Source of the DNA: an uncultured Selenomonadales bacterium
GTDB lineage: Bacteria; Bacillota; Negativicutes; Selenomonadales; Selenomonadaceae
Length of the DNA stretch: 42,914 nt
Direction of reading: 5' to 3'
Assembly (NCBI GenBank): GCA_946408355.1
Contig: CAMJRX010000021.1
Location: 1 to 42,914 of the forward strand
The notes beneath the pieces were generated by a model. The model was given only the letters and a program-made list of their open reading frames with translations. It had not been told where the DNA came from and made no database searches. Shown piece by piece: positions 42,492-42,914 of the stretch (position 1 is the first letter of the stretch; every line of letters begins with the position of its first letter). The position numbers were made by a program, and so were the translations under genes.

Positions 42492-42914
42492 TTAATTCTT
42501 GTCGTAATTACGGAAGTCGCGTTCGATTTGCTCAAGGGAACGACCGCGAGTTTCAGGCACGAACTTGATAACAAACAGCAAACCGAGTAAGCCAACGCCC
42601 GCGAAGATAAAGAACGTTGCAGAAAGTCCGAAACTGAAGAGTAATTGCGGGAAGAAGAAACCGATAAAGAAGTTAGTAACCCACAAGCACAGAACCGCGC
42701 AACCCATGCCCATACCGCGCAATCTTACAGGGAAAAGCTCGGAGAGCAAAAGCCACGTGACAGGGGACAAGAATCCTTGCTGGAAGAAAAGGAACGTGAC
42801 AGTTAAGCACAGGACGACGTAAGGCAACGAGGCTGAACCGTCAAAAACATTCGACGCGATACCGATTGCGCAAAGGCAAGCCATAGTTCCGATTTGCCCC
42901 GTCATAATCAGCGG
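42492..42914 (-). CDS. MFS sugar transporter, C-terminal part (probably inositol)
   Basis: The last about 140 residues of a sugar-porter-family major facilitator; the frame stays open to the window edge, so the start lies outside. Family motifs: WLLLSELFPVRLRGMGMG (the PxxxR-like motif) and KFVPETRGRSLEQIE (PETKG motif), with four membrane helices between. Placement before iolE suggests a myo-inositol importer such as IolT, but glucose or xylose porters look alike. Confidence 0.8.
   Translation of the reverse strand, partial: PLIMTGQIGTMACLCAIGIASNVFDGSASLPYVVLCLTVTFLFFQQGFLSPVTWLLLSELFPVRLRGMGMGCAVLCLWVTNFFIGFFFPQLLFSFGLSATFFIFAGVGLLGLLFVIKFVPETRGRSLEQIERDFRNYDKN

Overview
The window looks like a chromosomal piece of a low-GC anaerobic Firmicute with an outer membrane, most likely a Negativicute related to Selenomonas. 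Three things point there. First, strong AGGAGG-type ribosome binding sites and many TTG starts. Second, anaerobic-type functions: a CbiT cobalamin enzyme and a HypE hydrogenase-maturation protein. Third, genes that need an outer membrane: a TolC-family channel and a heptosyltransferase-like family 9 glycosyltransferase. This placement is inferred from gene content; there is no rRNA or tRNA gene to anchor it.

Region by region. 1-2.5 kb: a small surface-type protein with a C9 tract in a short upstream reading frame, then divergent cbiT and a flavin reductase. 2.5-6.4 kb: a PRD-type PTS-responsive regulator, hypE and a CBS-ACT protein. 6.4-13.2 kb: an unusual minus-strand cluster with a 1733-residue P-loop ATPase, an overlapping 349-residue protein ending in a HEPN RNase motif, and a RelE-type toxin-antitoxin pair. 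13.2-20.2 kb: a branched-chain amino-acid ABC operon (livJHMGF). An exported HD-domain protein and an acyltransferase sit between livG and livF. 20.2-23.8 kb: adenine deaminase, a tandem partial copy of its 5' end, a purine permease and a possible small structured RNA. 23.8-27.1 kb: a GIY-YIG/HTH protein, a glucose-type PTS EIICB, trmK and plsC.

27.1-34.8 kb is a peptide-export locus. Two ABC transporters resembling the NHLM bacteriocin exporters (the first with a C39 leader peptidase) and a TolC channel are encoded on the plus strand. They converge on two tandemly duplicated small precursor-like peptide genes and an ECF sigma factor. Each peptide gene has its own copy of an ECF-type promoter (TGTAAC, 16 bp, CGTA) and its own terminator. 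The sigma factor therefore probably drives peptide expression, and the exporter trims the peptides after an AAAG/AAAS site and secretes them. No modification enzyme and no HlyD-type adaptor is visible, so this looks like a compact and possibly undescribed secreted-peptide system.

34.8-42.9 kb: a family 9 glycosyltransferase, nested remnants of two insertion sequences, a dynamin-like GTPase preceded by a helical/beta-helix gene broken by one in-frame stop and one frameshift, an AraC regulator, and the end of an inositol operon (iolE and a sugar transporter cut by the window edge).

The most interesting items are the sigma-controlled duplicated peptides with their exporter, the giant ATPase-HEPN pair beside a toxin-antitoxin module, the C9 tract that would fuse a leader to the surface protein at C10, and the broken partner gene of the dynamin.
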